A stretch of 64,000 nucleotides of DNA from Gammaproteobacteria bacterium (GCA_016182845.1 JACPFT010000017.1:124001-188000), one strand, 5' to 3'; positions 10,322 through 20,839 are shown, counted from the stretch's first letter. Notes: a model not told the origin generated them from the letters alone. Numbers and translations are program-made.

Positions 10322-10687
10322 ATGAGCAAGAACATTCTAATCGTCGACGACTCTCCCTCCATTCGCCAGATGGTGAGCTTCACGCTCCGCTCCGCCGGCT
10401 ATTCGGTATCCGAGGCCAGGGACGGACAGGAAGGCGTTACCGTCGCGCAGCGCAATCAGTTCGACTGCGTGTTCACCGATCAGAACATGCCCATCATGGA
10501 TGGCCTCACCCTGATCAAAACCCTGCGCGGCAGCGCGAGTTACGCCCGGACGCCGATCCTCGTGCTCACCACCGAAGCCAGCGACGAGATGAAGATGAAG
10601 GGCCGGGCCGCCGGCGCGACGGGTTGGCTGGTCAAACCCTTCGATCCGCAAAAACTCCTGGAAGTGCTCAAGAAGGTCCTGCCCTGA
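10322..10687 (+). CDS. cheY: Chemotaxis response regulator CheY
   Basis: This is a 121-aa stand-alone receiver. The acidic pocket is D9/D10, the phospho-Asp is D53 (FTDQNMP), the switch Thr lies in LVLTTEAS, and the invariant Lys is in LVKPFDP. It directly precedes cheA with a 19-bp gap, as in che2-type clusters. It should take phosphate from the CheA P1 domain. Whether it acts on the flagellar motor or on a non-motility output cannot be told from sequence; no flagellar gene is in the window. Confidence 0.93.
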   Translation: MSKNILIVDDSPSIRQMVSFTLRSAGYSVSEARDGQEGVTVAQRNQFDCVFTDQNMPIMDGLTLIKTLRGSASYARTPILVLTTEASDEMKMKGRAAGATGWLVKPFDPQKLLEVLKKVLP

Positions 10688-10706
10688 ACTTCTGGAAGGA
10701 ACGCGC

Positions 10707-12647
10707 GTGAACATCGACATGAGCCAATTCCATGGCGTGTTCTTCGAGGAAAGCGAGGAACACCTGGCGGACATGGAGCGCGTGCTCATGGCCCTGGATC
10801 TCAGCGAACCGGATTCGGAGGAGCTCAACACCATTTTCCGTGCCGCCCATTCCATCAAGGGCGGCAGCGGCATCTTCGGCTTCGATGCCCTGGCCAGCGT
10901 CACCCATGTCCTGGAGAACCTGCTGGATCGGATCCGCAAGGGCAGCCTGGCCCTGCGCGCCGACATGGTGGACACCTTCCTGCTCTCCGTGGATGTCCTG
11001 CGCGGCATCGTCGATGCCTACCGCCATGGCGACGCCATCGACATGCCCGCCGCAAACCGGGTCTGCGAGCGGCTGGAGCGCCTGACCGATGCCGGGCCGG
11101 CCCAGCAAGCGCCGGAGGAAGGCTTCGGGCTTTTCGTCGAGCCCCAGGAGGCCACGGCCGGGGCCGAGGCCTATGGCCTGTTCGAGGACAACCCGCCGGC
11201 TGGCGAGTCCGCCTCCTCCCAAGCGCCCGGTGACGAAGGCTACGGCTTCTTCGAGGCCCTGGAGCCGGCCGCGCCGCCGTCCGCGCCCGTCCAAGATCCG
11301 GGCTACGGCTTCTTCGACCCCCTGCCCGCCGACACGACGCCGCCGTCCGAAACCCCGGCGGAAATCCCGCAACGGCGCGCCAGCGATCAGGGCGAGGCGC
11401 GAACCGACCGGCGGGCCCAGAACCGCCGCGAGGCCGACAAGACCCCTGGCGGCGACACCAGCTCGATCCGCGTCGGCGTGGAAAAAATCGACCAGCTGAT
11501 CAACCTGGCCGGCGAACTGGTCATCACCCAATCCATGCTCAGCCAGCTGGGCAAGGAACTGGAAGGCTCGCCCCTGCACGAGAAAATGCAGAGCGCCCTG
11601 ACCCTGCTGGAGCGCAACACCCGGGAAATGCAGGAATCGGTGATGTCGATCCGCATGCTGCCCATCTCCTTCGTGTTCAGCCGCTTCCCGCGCGTGGTGC
11701 GCGATCTGGCGCAAAAACTCGGCAAGGAGGTGGATCTGATCCTGGAAGGCGAGAATACCGAGCTGGACAAGGGGCTCATCGAGAAGCTCGTCGATCCCAT
11801 GACCCATCTGGTGCGCAACGCCATCGACCACGGCATCGAGACTCCCGACATCCGCGCCCAGCGCGGCAAGGCCCCCAGCGGCCGCCTGTCCCTGTCGGCC
11901 TTCCACCAGGGCGGCAATATCGTCATCGAAATCCTCGACGACGGCGGCGGCCTGAATCGCGAGCGCATCCTCGCCAAGGCTCGGGAGAATGGCCTGGCCT
12001 TGAGCGAAAATCCCAGCGATCAGGAAGTCTGGCAGCTGATTTTCGCGCCCGGCTTCTCGACTGCCAGCGTCGTCACCGATGTCTCGGGGCGCGGCGTGGG
12101 CATGGACGTGGTGAAGAAAAACATCGCCGCCATGGGCGGGCGCATCGAGATCGAATCCTATGCCGGCATGGGCTCGAAATTCAGCATACGCCTGCCCCTG
12201 ACCTTGGCCATCCTGGACGGCATGAGCCTCGCGGTGGGCGCGGAAACCTATATCGTGCCCCTGGCCTGCATTATCGAATCCCTACAGCCGCGGCCGGAGG
12301 ACATCAAGTCCCTGGCCGCCAGCGGCAGGCTGGTTAGGGTGCGCGGCGAATATCTGCCGCTCATCGCCCTGCACGAATTCCTCCATGTCGAGCCGCGATC
12401 CCGCGAGCCCTCCCAGGGCATCGTCCTGATCCTGGAGGCCGACAACCGCAAGTTCGCCCTGTTCGTCGACGAGCTGCTAGGTCAGCAGCAGGTCGTGATC
12501 AAGAGCCTGGAAACCCATTACCGGCGCATCCCCGGCATGTCCGGCGCGACCATACTCGGCGACGGCCGGGTCGCCCTGATCCTCGACGTCGAGGCCCTGA
12601 TCCCCCAGGACGCCATCGCCAGCAACGGAGGCCTCTCCCATGATTGA
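10707..12647 (+). CDS. cheA: Chemotaxis histidine kinase CheA
   Basis: This 646-aa kinase begins with GTG after GGAAGG. P1 (HPt) has its phospho-His at residue 48 ([14 protein letters not shown]). A P2 domain is not recognisable. Instead a low-complexity linker at about 110-250 carries four short aromatic peptides (GFGLF 139, AYGLF 155, GYGFF 178, GYGFF 199). P3 dimerisation starts near 252 (INLAGELVI). P4 ATPase has its N box in [12 protein letters not shown], then DDGGGL and GRGVGMDVV. The P5 CheW-like domain covers about 510-640. The stop overlaps cheW by 8 bp. The aromatic peptides may replace P2 as CheY/CheB docking sites (inference). Confidence 0.96.
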   Translation: MNIDMSQFHGVFFEESEEHLADMERVLMALDLSEPDSEELNTIFRAAHSIKGGSGIFGFDALASVTHVLENLLDRIRKGSLALRADMVDTFLLSVDVLRGIVDAYRHGDAIDMPAANRVCERLERLTDAGPAQQAPEEGFGLFVEPQEATAGAEAYGLFEDNPPAGESASSQAPGDEGYGFFEALEPAAPPSAPVQDPGYGFFDPLPADTTPPSETPAEIPQRRASDQGEARTDRRAQNRREADKTPGGDTSSIRVGVEKIDQLINLAGELVITQSMLSQLGKELEGSPLHEKMQSALTLLERNTREMQESVMSIRMLPISFVFSRFPRVVRDLAQKLGKEVDLILEGENTELDKGLIEKLVDPMTHLVRNAIDHGIETPDIRAQRGKAPSGRLSLSAFHQGGNIVIEILDDGGGLNRERILAKARENGLALSENPSDQEVWQLIFAPGFSTASVVTDVSGRGVGMDVVKKNIAAMGGRIEIESYAGMGSKFSIRLPLTLAILDGMSLAVGAETYIVPLACIIESLQPRPEDIKSLAASGRLVRVRGEYLPLIALHEFLHVEPRSREPSQGIVLILEADNRKFALFVDELLGQQQVVIKSLETHYRRIPGMSGATILGDGRVALILDVEALIPQDAIASNGGLSHD

Positions 12648-13125
12648 AGCCAAGGCGCATGCCGGGCGCGAAATTCCCCAGGAATTCCTCACCTTCTCCC
12701 TGGGGAAGGAGGAATACGCCATCGACATCCTGCGCGTCCAGGAGATCCGCGGCTACGAATCGGTCACCGCCATCGCCAATGCCCCGGAATTCATCAAGGG
12801 CGTCATCAATCTGCGCGGCGAGATCGTGCCCATCGTCGATCTGCGCATCAAATTCAGGGTCGGCGAGGCCAAATACGATCAATTCACCGTGGTGATCATC
12901 CTGAATATTTTCAAGCGCGTGGTGGGCATCGTGGTGGACGGCGTCTCCGACGTCACCGCCCTGGTCAGCGAGCAGATCAAGCCGCCCCCGGAATTCGGCA
13001 TCGCCTTCGACAGCCAATACCTATTGGGTCTTGGCACGCTGGACGAGCGCATGCTGATCATCGTCGACATCGAAAAGCTCATGTCCTCGGAGGAAATGGC
13101 CCTGGTGGCTCAAGCGGAGAATTGA
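12640..13125 (+). CDS. cheW: Chemotaxis coupling protein CheW
   Basis: This 161-aa CheW-like SH3-fold protein couples receptors to CheA. Typical segments are [20 protein letters not shown], then [19 protein letters not shown], and VVDGVSDV. It starts inside the last codons of cheA (8-bp overlap), which fits translational coupling and near-equal expression. The next gene, the receptor, begins 69 bp later after a strong AGGAGGA ribosome binding site at about 13183. Confidence 0.95.
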   Translation: MIEAKAHAGREIPQEFLTFSLGKEEYAIDILRVQEIRGYESVTAIANAPEFIKGVINLRGEIVPIVDLRIKFRVGEAKYDQFTVVIILNIFKRVVGIVVDGVSDVTALVSEQIKPPPEFGIAFDSQYLLGLGTLDERMLIIVDIEKLMSSEEMALVAQAEN

Positions 13126-13194
13126 ATCACCGGACATTCTGTTTACTCGAACCCGTCTTGATGGAACTGATAGAAACCGCAACAGGAGGAAACC

Positions 13195-15540
13195 ATGTTG
13201 CAAAAACTCTCGCTAAAACAGCGTATGCTCCTGTTGAGCGGCGGATTCCTGGCCATACTCGTCGCCGTCGCGACTTACGCCATCCTGGCCATCAACCAGA
13301 ATCGCATAGGCAGCGCCAGCTATCTCGACATCATCAACAGCAAAAACATGGTGGCCGACATCCTGCCGCCGCCCCTGTTCCCGGTGGAGGCCCAGGCCAC
13401 GGCCGCGGCCATCATGGAGCGGCCCGATCACGTGTCGCGCGACGAGCTCCTGCTCAAGCTTGCCTCCCTGCGCGAAGACGCCCTGAAGCGCCAGGGTTAT
13501 TGGAAAGGCATCGCCCTGCCCCCGGATTTGCAGGAGCCGTTCCAAACCCTCGTCATCCCCTCCGCCCTGGCCTATCTGGACTACGCCACCAATGATTTCA
13601 AGCGGGCCATCCTGAGCGGCGACGATGCCTTGCGCGGTGCCGCCTATGCCGAGCTGAGCGCGCGCTTCGTCAAGAATTACGCCGATGTCACCAAGTTGGC
13701 GGCCACCGCCGAGCGCTATCTCGGCGTGAAGGAAGTCGACAGCGAGTCGGCGAGTAAGAACGCCGCCTTCGGCCTGATGCTCTCCGTCATCGTCGCGACC
13801 CTGCTGAGCGCCGTGCTTGGCCTTAGCATCGCCCGGCAGCTGTTCCGAGAATTGGGCGCCGATCCGCGCGAGCTGAAAGCCGTGGTGTCGCGCATCGCCG
13901 CCGGCGACCTGACGGTCGGCCTGGAACTGGATCCGCGCATGGCCGGCAGCGTCAGCCATGGCTTGGTGGACATGTTGGCCCATTTGCGCCGGGCCGACGC
14001 CGAGGCCGCCAGCAATGCCCGCATCAAATCGGCCCTGGACAATGTTAGCTCCAATGTGCAAATCGCCGATGCCGACTGCAATATCATCTACATGAACCGG
14101 GCGGTCATGCAGATGTTCGAGATCGCCGAGCCCGATATCCGCAAGCAGCTGCCGCAATTCGATCGCCGCAATCTGATCGGCCAGCCCATAGACCGCTTCC
14201 ACAAGAATCCCAGCCACCAGCGCAGCCTCTTGGCCTCGTTGAACAGCAGCTACACCGCCCAGATCGTGCTGGGCGGGCGCACTTTCGCCCTGACCGCCAA
14301 CCCGGTCACCAATGACAAGGGCGAGCGCCTGGGCGCGGTGGTGGAATGGGCCGATCGCACCAACGAGGTAGCCGCGGAAAATGAGGTGGCGAATCTGGTG
14401 CGCGCCGCCGGCGCCGGGGACTTTACCCAGCGCATCCCGACCACGGGCAAGGACGGCTTCTTCCGGAATGTGGCCGAGGGCCTCAACGGCCTGATGGAGA
14501 TCTCCGCCAAAGGCCTCAGCGACGTGGCCCATGTCCTGGGCGCCATCTCCAACGGCGACCTCACCGCGCGCATAGGCGCCGATTACCAGGGCACCTTCGG
14601 CGAGCTGAAGACCTATACCAATAACACCGTGGACTCCCTGTCCATGATGATGCGCCAGATCCGCGAGTCGGCCATGACGGTGACCGCCGCCTCCAGCGAA
14701 ATCGCCGCCGGCAATGCCGACCTCTCGGCGCGCACCGAACAGCAGGCCGCCAACCTGGAGGAAACCGCCTCGTCCATGGAGGAGCTGACCTCCACGGTCA
14801 AGCAGAATGCCGACAATGCCCGCCAGGCCAATCAGCTGGCCCAGAACGCCAGCCAGATCGCGGTCAAGGGCGGCTCGGTGGTGGGCGACGTGGTCACCAC
14901 CATGACCGCCATCAACGACTCGGCGCGCAAGATCGCCGACATCATCTCGGTCATCGACGGCATCGCCTTCCAGACCAATATCCTGGCCCTAAACGCCGCC
15001 GTGGAAGCGGCCCGCGCCGGGGAGCAGGGCCGCGGCTTCGCCGTGGTCGCCGGGGAAGTGCGCAACCTGGCCCAGCGTTCCGCCGCCGCCGCCAAGGAGA
15101 TCAAGACCCTGATCACCGATTCCGTGGACAAGGTGGAATCGGGCAACAAGCTGGTGGCCACCGCCGGCAGCACCATGGCCGACATCGTCGCCGCCATCCA
15201 GCGCGTCACCGACATCATGAGCGAGATCGCCGCCGCCTCCGAGGAACAGAGCACGGGCATCGAGCAGATCAATGCGGCCGTGGTGCAGATGGACGAGATG
15301 ACCCAGCAGAACGCCGCCCTGGTGGAACAGGCCTCGGCCGCCGCCGAATCCTTGCGCGAGCAGGCCGACAGTCTGGGCGAGGCGGTCGCCGTGTTCCGCT
15401 TCGAGGGCGCCGGCCTGGCGCCGCGCCTAGTCGCACAGGCGATGCCGGCTTCCGCGCTGAGCGCGCGGGGCGGTAAACCCGCCGCCAGGAAGCCCGCGCC
15501 GCGCAAGGTGAAGACCGAGGACGATTGGGAAGAGTTCTGA
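13195..15540 (+). CDS. Methyl-accepting chemotaxis receptor with PAS, multiple HAMP and CheR-binding tail
   Basis: This 781-aa receptor has TM1 at about 13-33, a helical periplasmic sensor to about 195 and TM2 at 195-215. HAMP follows, then a PAS domain at about 275-390 ([17 protein letters not shown]). Two more HAMP-like units precede the signalling domain. The tip reads [20 protein letters not shown] with [20 protein letters not shown], essentially the Tsr/36-heptad form. The chain ends DWEEF, the pentapeptide that tethers CheR in E. coli Tsr/Tar and P. aeruginosa Aer2/McpB. It occupies the position of aer2/mcpB in the che2 gene order, but its sensor layout differs from Aer2. It may respond through PAS to a redox or small-molecule cue (inference). 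Confidence 0.94.
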   Translation: MLQKLSLKQRMLLLSGGFLAILVAVATYAILAINQNRIGSASYLDIINSKNMVADILPPPLFPVEAQATAAAIMERPDHVSRDELLLKLASLREDALKRQGYWKGIALPPDLQEPFQTLVIPSALAYLDYATNDFKRAILSGDDALRGAAYAELSARFVKNYADVTKLAATAERYLGVKEVDSESASKNAAFGLMLSVIVATLLSAVLGLSIARQLFRELGADPRELKAVVSRIAAGDLTVGLELDPRMAGSVSHGLVDMLAHLRRADAEAASNARIKSALDNVSSNVQIADADCNIIYMNRAVMQMFEIAEPDIRKQLPQFDRRNLIGQPIDRFHKNPSHQRSLLASLNSSYTAQIVLGGRTFALTANPVTNDKGERLGAVVEWADRTNEVAAENEVANLVRAAGAGDFTQRIPTTGKDGFFRNVAEGLNGLMEISAKGLSDVAHVLGAISNGDLTARIGADYQGTFGELKTYTNNTVDSLSMMMRQIRESAMTVTAASSEIAAGNADLSARTEQQAANLEETASSMEELTSTVKQNADNARQANQLAQNASQIAVKGGSVVGDVVTTMTAINDSARKIADIISVIDGIAFQTNILALNAAVEAARAGEQGRGFAVVAGEVRNLAQRSAAAAKEIKTLITDSVDKVESGNKLVATAGSTMADIVAAIQRVTDIMSEIAAASEEQSTGIEQINAAVVQMDEMTQQNAALVEQASAAAESLREQADSLGEAVAVFRFEGAGLAPRLVAQAMPASALSARGGKPAARKPAPRKVKTEDDWEEF

Positions 15541-15542
15541 GC

Positions 15543-16412
15543 GTGATCGAGGAACGCTACGCCCCGCCCACCCGCCGCCCAGCTCCCGTGACGGCGGAAC
15601 CGGCCCGGGAATTCCGCTTCACCGAGGCCGATTTCGACCGCGTGTGCCGCCTCATCTACCGGCATGCCGGCATCAGGCTCAATGCCAACAAGGAATCCCT
15701 GGTGTATTCGCGACTCACGCGCCGGCTGCGTGCCCTGGACCTGTCCAGCTTCGCCCGCTACCTGGACCGGGTCGAGGCCGACGCCGAGGAATTCCAGGCC
15801 TTCGTCAATGCGCTGACCACGAATCTGACGGCCTTTTTTCGGGAGAACCACCATTTTCAGAAGCTGAGCGGCTTCCTGGAAAACCGCCGCGACCGGGGCG
15901 AGCTGCGCATCTGGTCGGCGGCCGCCTCCACCGGCGAGGAGGCCTATTCCATCGCCATCACCGCCGCCCAGACCTATGACCGCCACGACCCTCCGGTGCG
16001 CATCCTGGCCACCGATGTCGACACCAAGGTCCTGGAGACCGGCCAGCTTGGCATCTACCCGCTGGAACGGGTGGAACGCCTGCCCCTGGAGCTGAAACGC
16101 GGCTATTTCCTGCGCGGCAAGGGCGCGCGCGCGGGGCAGGTGCGCGTGGTCGACGAGCTGCGCGAGCTCATCGAGTTCCGCCCGCTCAACCTGCTGGCCG
16201 AGGCCTGGCCCGGGATCGGCCAGTACGACGCGATTTTCTGCCGGAATGTCATGATTTATTTCGACAAGCCCACGCAGCTGCGCCTGCTGGAGCGCTTCGT
16301 CCATCACCTGAAACCGGGCGGGCTGTTTTTCGCCGGGCACTCGGAAAGTTTCTTCCGGTTGCCCGCCGGCCTGAAACCGCTGGGGAAAACCAGTTTCGAG
16401 AAGTCTCCATGA
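15543..16412 (+). CDS. cheR: Chemotaxis protein methyltransferase CheR
   Basis: This SAM-dependent enzyme methylates receptor glutamates. Residues of note are the N-terminal helical domain (FDRVCRLIYRHAGIRL), TTNLTAFFRENHHF, the SAM loop WSAAASTGEEAYSIAI, FCRNVMIYFDKP, and LFFAGHSESF near the end. I prefer the GTG at 15543 (289 aa), which follows GGAAGAG by a normal gap. A TTG at 15525 inside the receptor gene would add six residues. The stop overlaps cheD (ATGA). The receptor just upstream carries the DWEEF tail that CheR should bind. Confidence 0.94.
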   Translation: MIEERYAPPTRRPAPVTAEPAREFRFTEADFDRVCRLIYRHAGIRLNANKESLVYSRLTRRLRALDLSSFARYLDRVEADAEEFQAFVNALTTNLTAFFRENHHFQKLSGFLENRRDRGELRIWSAAASTGEEAYSIAITAAQTYDRHDPPVRILATDVDTKVLETGQLGIYPLERVERLPLELKRGYFLRGKGARAGQVRVVDELRELIEFRPLNLLAEAWPGIGQYDAIFCRNVMIYFDKPTQLRLLERFVHHLKPGGLFFAGHSESFFRLPAGLKPLGKTSFEKSP

Positions 16413-17017
16413 CCGCCCGCGAGTATGAGGAGCACCTGGCACCCAACCGGTATTTCGACCGGCTTTTCGACACCGAGGCGGTCAAGATCCTGCCGGGCGA
16501 ATATTACGTCACGCGCCGGGAAACCCTGATCGTGACCGTACTGGGCTCCTGCATCGCCGTTTGCTTGCGCGATCGCGACAGCGGCGTAGGCGGCATGAAC
16601 CATTTCATGCTGCCGGGTTCCGGCGATGAAAACGGCCCGGCCAGTACCTCGGCCCGCTATGGCAGTTACGCCATGGAAGTCCTGATCAACCATTTGCTCA
16701 AGCTGGGCGCCGATCGCCGGCGCTTCGAGGCCAAGATCTTCGGCGGCGGCAAGGTGCTCAAGGATTTTCACTACAGCAATATCGGCGAGCGCAACGCCGA
16801 GTTCGTGCTCAAATTCCTCGATATGGAGCGCATTCCCATCGCCGCCCAGGATCTGCTCGATATCTATCCGCGCAAGGTGTATTTCTTTCCCTCCAGCGGC
16901 CGGGTCCTGGTGAAGAAACTCAAGGAAATGCACAACTCCACCATCGTCGACCGGGAGATGGAATACTCCCTGCGCCTGCGCAAGGCCAAGGTCGAGGGCG
17001 ATGTGGAACTTTTCTGA
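16409..17017 (+). CDS. cheD: Chemoreceptor glutamine deamidase CheD
   Basis: This 202-aa CheD deamidates receptor glutamines. The Cys-His pair is visible at C48 (LGSCIAVCLRD) and H65 (GGMNHFMLPG), with T43 nearby. FGGGKVLKDF is also family-typical. No CheC is encoded nearby, so the CheC-CheD phosphatase loop of Bacillus is not indicated. The C-terminus reads GDVELF, nearly identical to the GDIELF end of the MCP-like protein at 7116, which may mark a shared binding partner. The gene overlaps cheR by 4 bp and is followed by cheB after a TAGGAG site. Confidence 0.94.
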   Translation: MTAREYEEHLAPNRYFDRLFDTEAVKILPGEYYVTRRETLIVTVLGSCIAVCLRDRDSGVGGMNHFMLPGSGDENGPASTSARYGSYAMEVLINHLLKLGADRRRFEAKIFGGGKVLKDFHYSNIGERNAEFVLKFLDMERIPIAAQDLLDIYPRKVYFFPSSGRVLVKKLKEMHNSTIVDREMEYSLRLRKAKVEGDVELF

Positions 17018-17036
17018 TTGGTTTTAGGAGCGAGTA

Positions 17037-18092
17037 GTGCCTATCAAGGTCTTGATCGTCGATGACTCGGCGCTGATCCGCAGCCTGCTCACCCAGATCC
17101 TGAATCACCAGGAGGGCATCGCGGTGGTGGGCGCGGCGCCCGATCCCTATGCGGCCCGCGAGCTGATCAAGCAGCTCAATCCGGACGTCCTGACCCTGGA
17201 CGTGGAAATGCCGCGCATGGACGGACTGGAATTCCTGGAAAAGCTCATGCGCCTGCGGCCCATGCCGGTGGTGATGATCTCCTCGCTGACCGAGGAAGGC
17301 TCCGAGATCACCTTCCGGGCCCTGGAACTGGGCGCCGTGGACTTCATCGCCAAGCCCAAGCTGGGCATCCAGGCCGGCCTGGAGGCTTATGCCGAAACCA
17401 TCGCGGAGAAGATCCGCGCCGCCGCCCAGGCCCATCCGCGCCCGATCGCGCCCGCGCCGCCCGCCAGCCGGGCAAGCCCCGCCCAGGCCGGCTTCGTCGG
17501 CACGGAAAAAGTCCTGATGATCGCCGCCTCCACCGGCGGCACCGAAGCCATACGCGAGGTCCTGCAAGGCCTGCCCCCCGATGCCCCGGGCATCCTCATC
17601 GCCCAGCACATGCCGCCCGGCTTCACCCGCTCCTTCGCCCAGCGCATGGATCGGCTCACCGGCCTGACCGTGCGCGAGGCCCAGGGCGGCGAGCGCCTCT
17701 TGCCCGGCCATGTGTACATCGCGCCCGGCGATGCCCACCTCTGCCTGGCGCGCAGCGGCGCGAATTATGTCACCGAGCTTTCCCAGGCCCCGCCGGTCAA
17801 CCGCCACCGGCCCTCCTGCGACGTCCTCTTCGACTCGGCGGCCCGCACCGCCGGCGCCAATGCCTTCGGCCTGATCCTGACCGGCATGGGCAAGGACGGA
17901 GCCGCCGGCCTCCTGGCCATGCGCCAGGCCGGCGCCTGGACCCTGGCCCAGGACGAGGCCTCCTGCGTGGTCTATGGCATGCCCAAGGAGGCCGCCCAGA
18001 TCGGCGCCGCCTGCGACATCGCCCCCCTGGAGCAGATCGCCGAGCGCCTGCTGGCCCAATGGCAGAAGAACGGGCGCGGCAATCGGGTCTGA
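17037..18092 (+). CDS. cheB: Chemotaxis methylesterase CheB
   Basis: This 351-aa enzyme starts with GTG behind TAGGAG. The receiver domain has D9/D10 and phospho-Asp 55 ([11 protein letters not shown]). An Ala/Pro-rich linker (about 130-155) leads to the methylesterase domain. The catalytic triad lines up with Salmonella CheB: S165 (AASTGGTEA), H191 (AQHMPPGF) and D287 (TGMGKDGA). It removes methyl groups from, and can deamidate, receptor glutamates. It is the last gene of the che run; the next 370 bp hold a long inverted repeat and the promoter of a PEP-CTERM gene. Confidence 0.96.
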   Translation: MPIKVLIVDDSALIRSLLTQILNHQEGIAVVGAAPDPYAARELIKQLNPDVLTLDVEMPRMDGLEFLEKLMRLRPMPVVMISSLTEEGSEITFRALELGAVDFIAKPKLGIQAGLEAYAETIAEKIRAAAQAHPRPIAPAPPASRASPAQAGFVGTEKVLMIAASTGGTEAIREVLQGLPPDAPGILIAQHMPPGFTRSFAQRMDRLTGLTVREAQGGERLLPGHVYIAPGDAHLCLARSGANYVTELSQAPPVNRHRPSCDVLFDSAARTAGANAFGLILTGMGKDGAAGLLAMRQAGAWTLAQDEASCVVYGMPKEAAQIGAACDIAPLEQIAERLLAQWQKNGRGNRV

Positions 18093-18122
18093 GCGCAGGC
18101 CCCGCGCGACATCGGCTTGCGA

Positions 18123-18278
18123 CTAGTGGTCCATGCGGGGTGTCAGTTATCGGCGCCTGAAACCCTGATACAGCGTTGCCGCTCCTCGCCATAGCCCTGC
18201 TATGACTCGTCGCGGCGCCTTGTCTCAGGACTTCATGCATCCGAACTGACGTTAACCACACCCCACATGGACCACTAG
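18123..18278. repeat. Long imperfect inverted repeat element
   Basis: The arms CTAGTGGTCCATGCGGGGTGT (from 18123) and its near-perfect complement ending at 18278 match at 20 of 21 positions. The interior holds a smaller hairpin (CATAGC-CCT-GCTATG) and paired GGCGCC segments. No open frame spans it. It may be a MITE-like insertion or the structured 3' end of the che transcript. Confidence 0.75.
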
Positions 18279-18279
18279 C

Positions 18280-18352
18280 TGTCGGATTTTTTTACAGATT
18301 TCGGGGCGGGTCAGTGATAAGCCCAATTTATTGGCATGTCTTCTTTACAGAT
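18280..18352 (+). promoter_or_regulatory. Candidate upstream activator sites for the sigma-54 promoter
   Basis: Two TGTC...TTTACAGAT motifs (18280-18299 and 18337-18352) lie 53 bp apart, about five helical turns. They sit 60-135 bp upstream of the -24/-12 element, where an enhancer-binding protein would act. PrsR, the usual regulator of PEP-CTERM genes, is the natural candidate but is not in the window. Confidence 0.45.
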
Positions 18353-18414
18353 GAAACTTATTACGCGTCAGTACATGGCACATAACAGTTTGTTTTATAT
18401 GATATATATTTTTT

Positions 18415-18430
18415 AGGCACGTATTTTGCC
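18415..18430 (+). promoter_or_regulatory. Sigma-54 (-24/-12) promoter of the PEP-CTERM gene
   Basis: AGGCACGTATTTTGCC has GG at 18416-18417 and GC at 18428-18429 with ten bases between, matching the RpoN consensus. Transcription should start near 18440, about 27 bp before the ATG at 18467. Sigma-54 control of PEP-CTERM genes through PrsK/PrsR is known in related bacteria such as Zoogloea. Confidence 0.8.
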
Positions 18431-18466
18431 TACACTGTGGACTTTGCCACGCAGTCCGGAGCCCCC

Positions 18467-19201
18467 ATGAACCTGAAGTCCCGCATTCTGAGCGGTGTGT
18501 TCGCCATCGGTAGCCTGTTGTCCCTCGACGCCTCCGCCATCACCCTGCCCTTCACCCTGACCGGCGGCTGGATGCAGGGCACTCAGACCCAAACGCAACC
18601 CGGCGGCCAGGGCCAGGTCTCCTTCATCGAAGCCGACGGCTCGGTGCCGGGCGCCAGCCACGAACTGCGCTGGGGCGTACCGGCCAGCACCGGCAATGGC
18701 CAGCAGAGCGGCCTGCGCATCGACAACGAGCAGGGTTTCATCAGCTCCGACGGCGTGCCCGTCCTGCTGTCCACCCTGACTCACTTCAACAACATCATCA
18801 AATCCGGCACGTCTTCCCTGACCGGCGTGATGCTGCGCAGCCAGCTGGAACTGGCCGGCCTGTTCGACTCCACCGACATCGGCGTCAGCTTCACCGAGAC
18901 CCCCAACGTCGCCCAGTGCGCCACGCCGACGCCGAACGGCTCGAACTGCGATGATTTCTTCACCTTCGGCGCCGCGCTGCCCTCCTTCACCTTCGTGATC
19001 GGCAACCACAAGTACCGCCTGGACGTATTCCTGGTCCCGGGCGACGGCGTCGAGATCATCGACGGCGTGGTCTACACCCGCGAGAACGGCACCAGCCAGT
19101 TCTTCACTTACGGCCGCCTCATCGAGATCGCCGAACCGGGCACCCTGGCCATGCTGGGCTTGGGCCTGCTCCTGGCCGGCCGCCTGCGCCGCCGGATCTG
19201 A
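18467..19201 (+). CDS. THxN-family PEP-CTERM exported protein
   Basis: This 244-aa secreted protein has a signal peptide with a likely cut after DASA (about residue 24). The name-giving THFNN motif is at residue 105. The C-terminal sorting signal comprises AEPGTLAMLGLGLLLAG followed by RLRRR: a Pro-containing motif, a membrane helix and a basic tail. Such proteins are processed by exosortase (EpsH/Xrt) and tied to extracellular polymer or floc formation. I start at the ATG at 18467, which gives a proper signal peptide. It has its own sigma-54 promoter and its own terminator, so it is a single-gene unit. No exosortase gene is in the window. Confidence 0.88.
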   Translation: MNLKSRILSGVFAIGSLLSLDASAITLPFTLTGGWMQGTQTQTQPGGQGQVSFIEADGSVPGASHELRWGVPASTGNGQQSGLRIDNEQGFISSDGVPVLLSTLTHFNNIIKSGTSSLTGVMLRSQLELAGLFDSTDIGVSFTETPNVAQCATPTPNGSNCDDFFTFGAALPSFTFVIGNHKYRLDVFLVPGDGVEIIDGVVYTRENGTSQFFTYGRLIEIAEPGTLAMLGLGLLLAGRLRRRI

Positions 19202-19217
19202 GCCTCGCGCTGCAAAA

Positions 19218-19248
19218 CGAAGGGCGCCTAGGCGCCCTTCGTGCTTTT
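19218..19248 (+). terminator. Terminator after the PEP-CTERM gene
   Basis: A perfect 11-bp stem (CGAAGGGCGCC, then TA, then the complement) is followed by TGCTTTT. It stops the PEP-CTERM transcript ahead of the convergent hemF. Confidence 0.85.
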
Positions 19249-19262
19249 CGGTGGACCGGATC

Positions 19263-20743
<1,481 letters not shown>

Positions 20744-20785
20744 GGTGTTCAACCTGCGGCCGCTAAAAGTCGAATCGGCGACAAC

Positions 20786-20818
20786 CCGTTCGTCCTGAGC
20801 CAGTCGAAGGGCGAACGG
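20786..20818. repeat. Intergenic inverted repeat, CCGTTCG / TCGAAGG family, short copy
   Basis: CCGTTCGTCCTGAGCCAGTCG then AAGGGCGAACGG: a compact form of the dispersed repeat, between smg and tsaC. Confidence 0.75.
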
Positions 20819-20839
20819 ACCATACCCGCGTACGGCCCA

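Larger units (their letters stand above)
18093..18466. other. Gap between cheB and the PEP-CTERM gene
   Basis: The gap contains no gene. In order it holds a 156-bp imperfect inverted-repeat element (18123-18278), two TTTACAGAT motifs 53 bp apart (18291, 18344), an AT-rich stretch, and a sigma-54 promoter at 18415-18430. The base composition turns sharply AT-rich after about 18285, unlike the rest of the window. Confidence 0.7.

Noticed and set aside
8268-17017. IELF/VELF tails read as sliding-clamp (QLxLF-type) binding motifs
   Set aside because: The conserved Gln is missing, and neither CheD nor an MCP-like protein has a reason to bind the DNA clamp; a signalling dock fits better.
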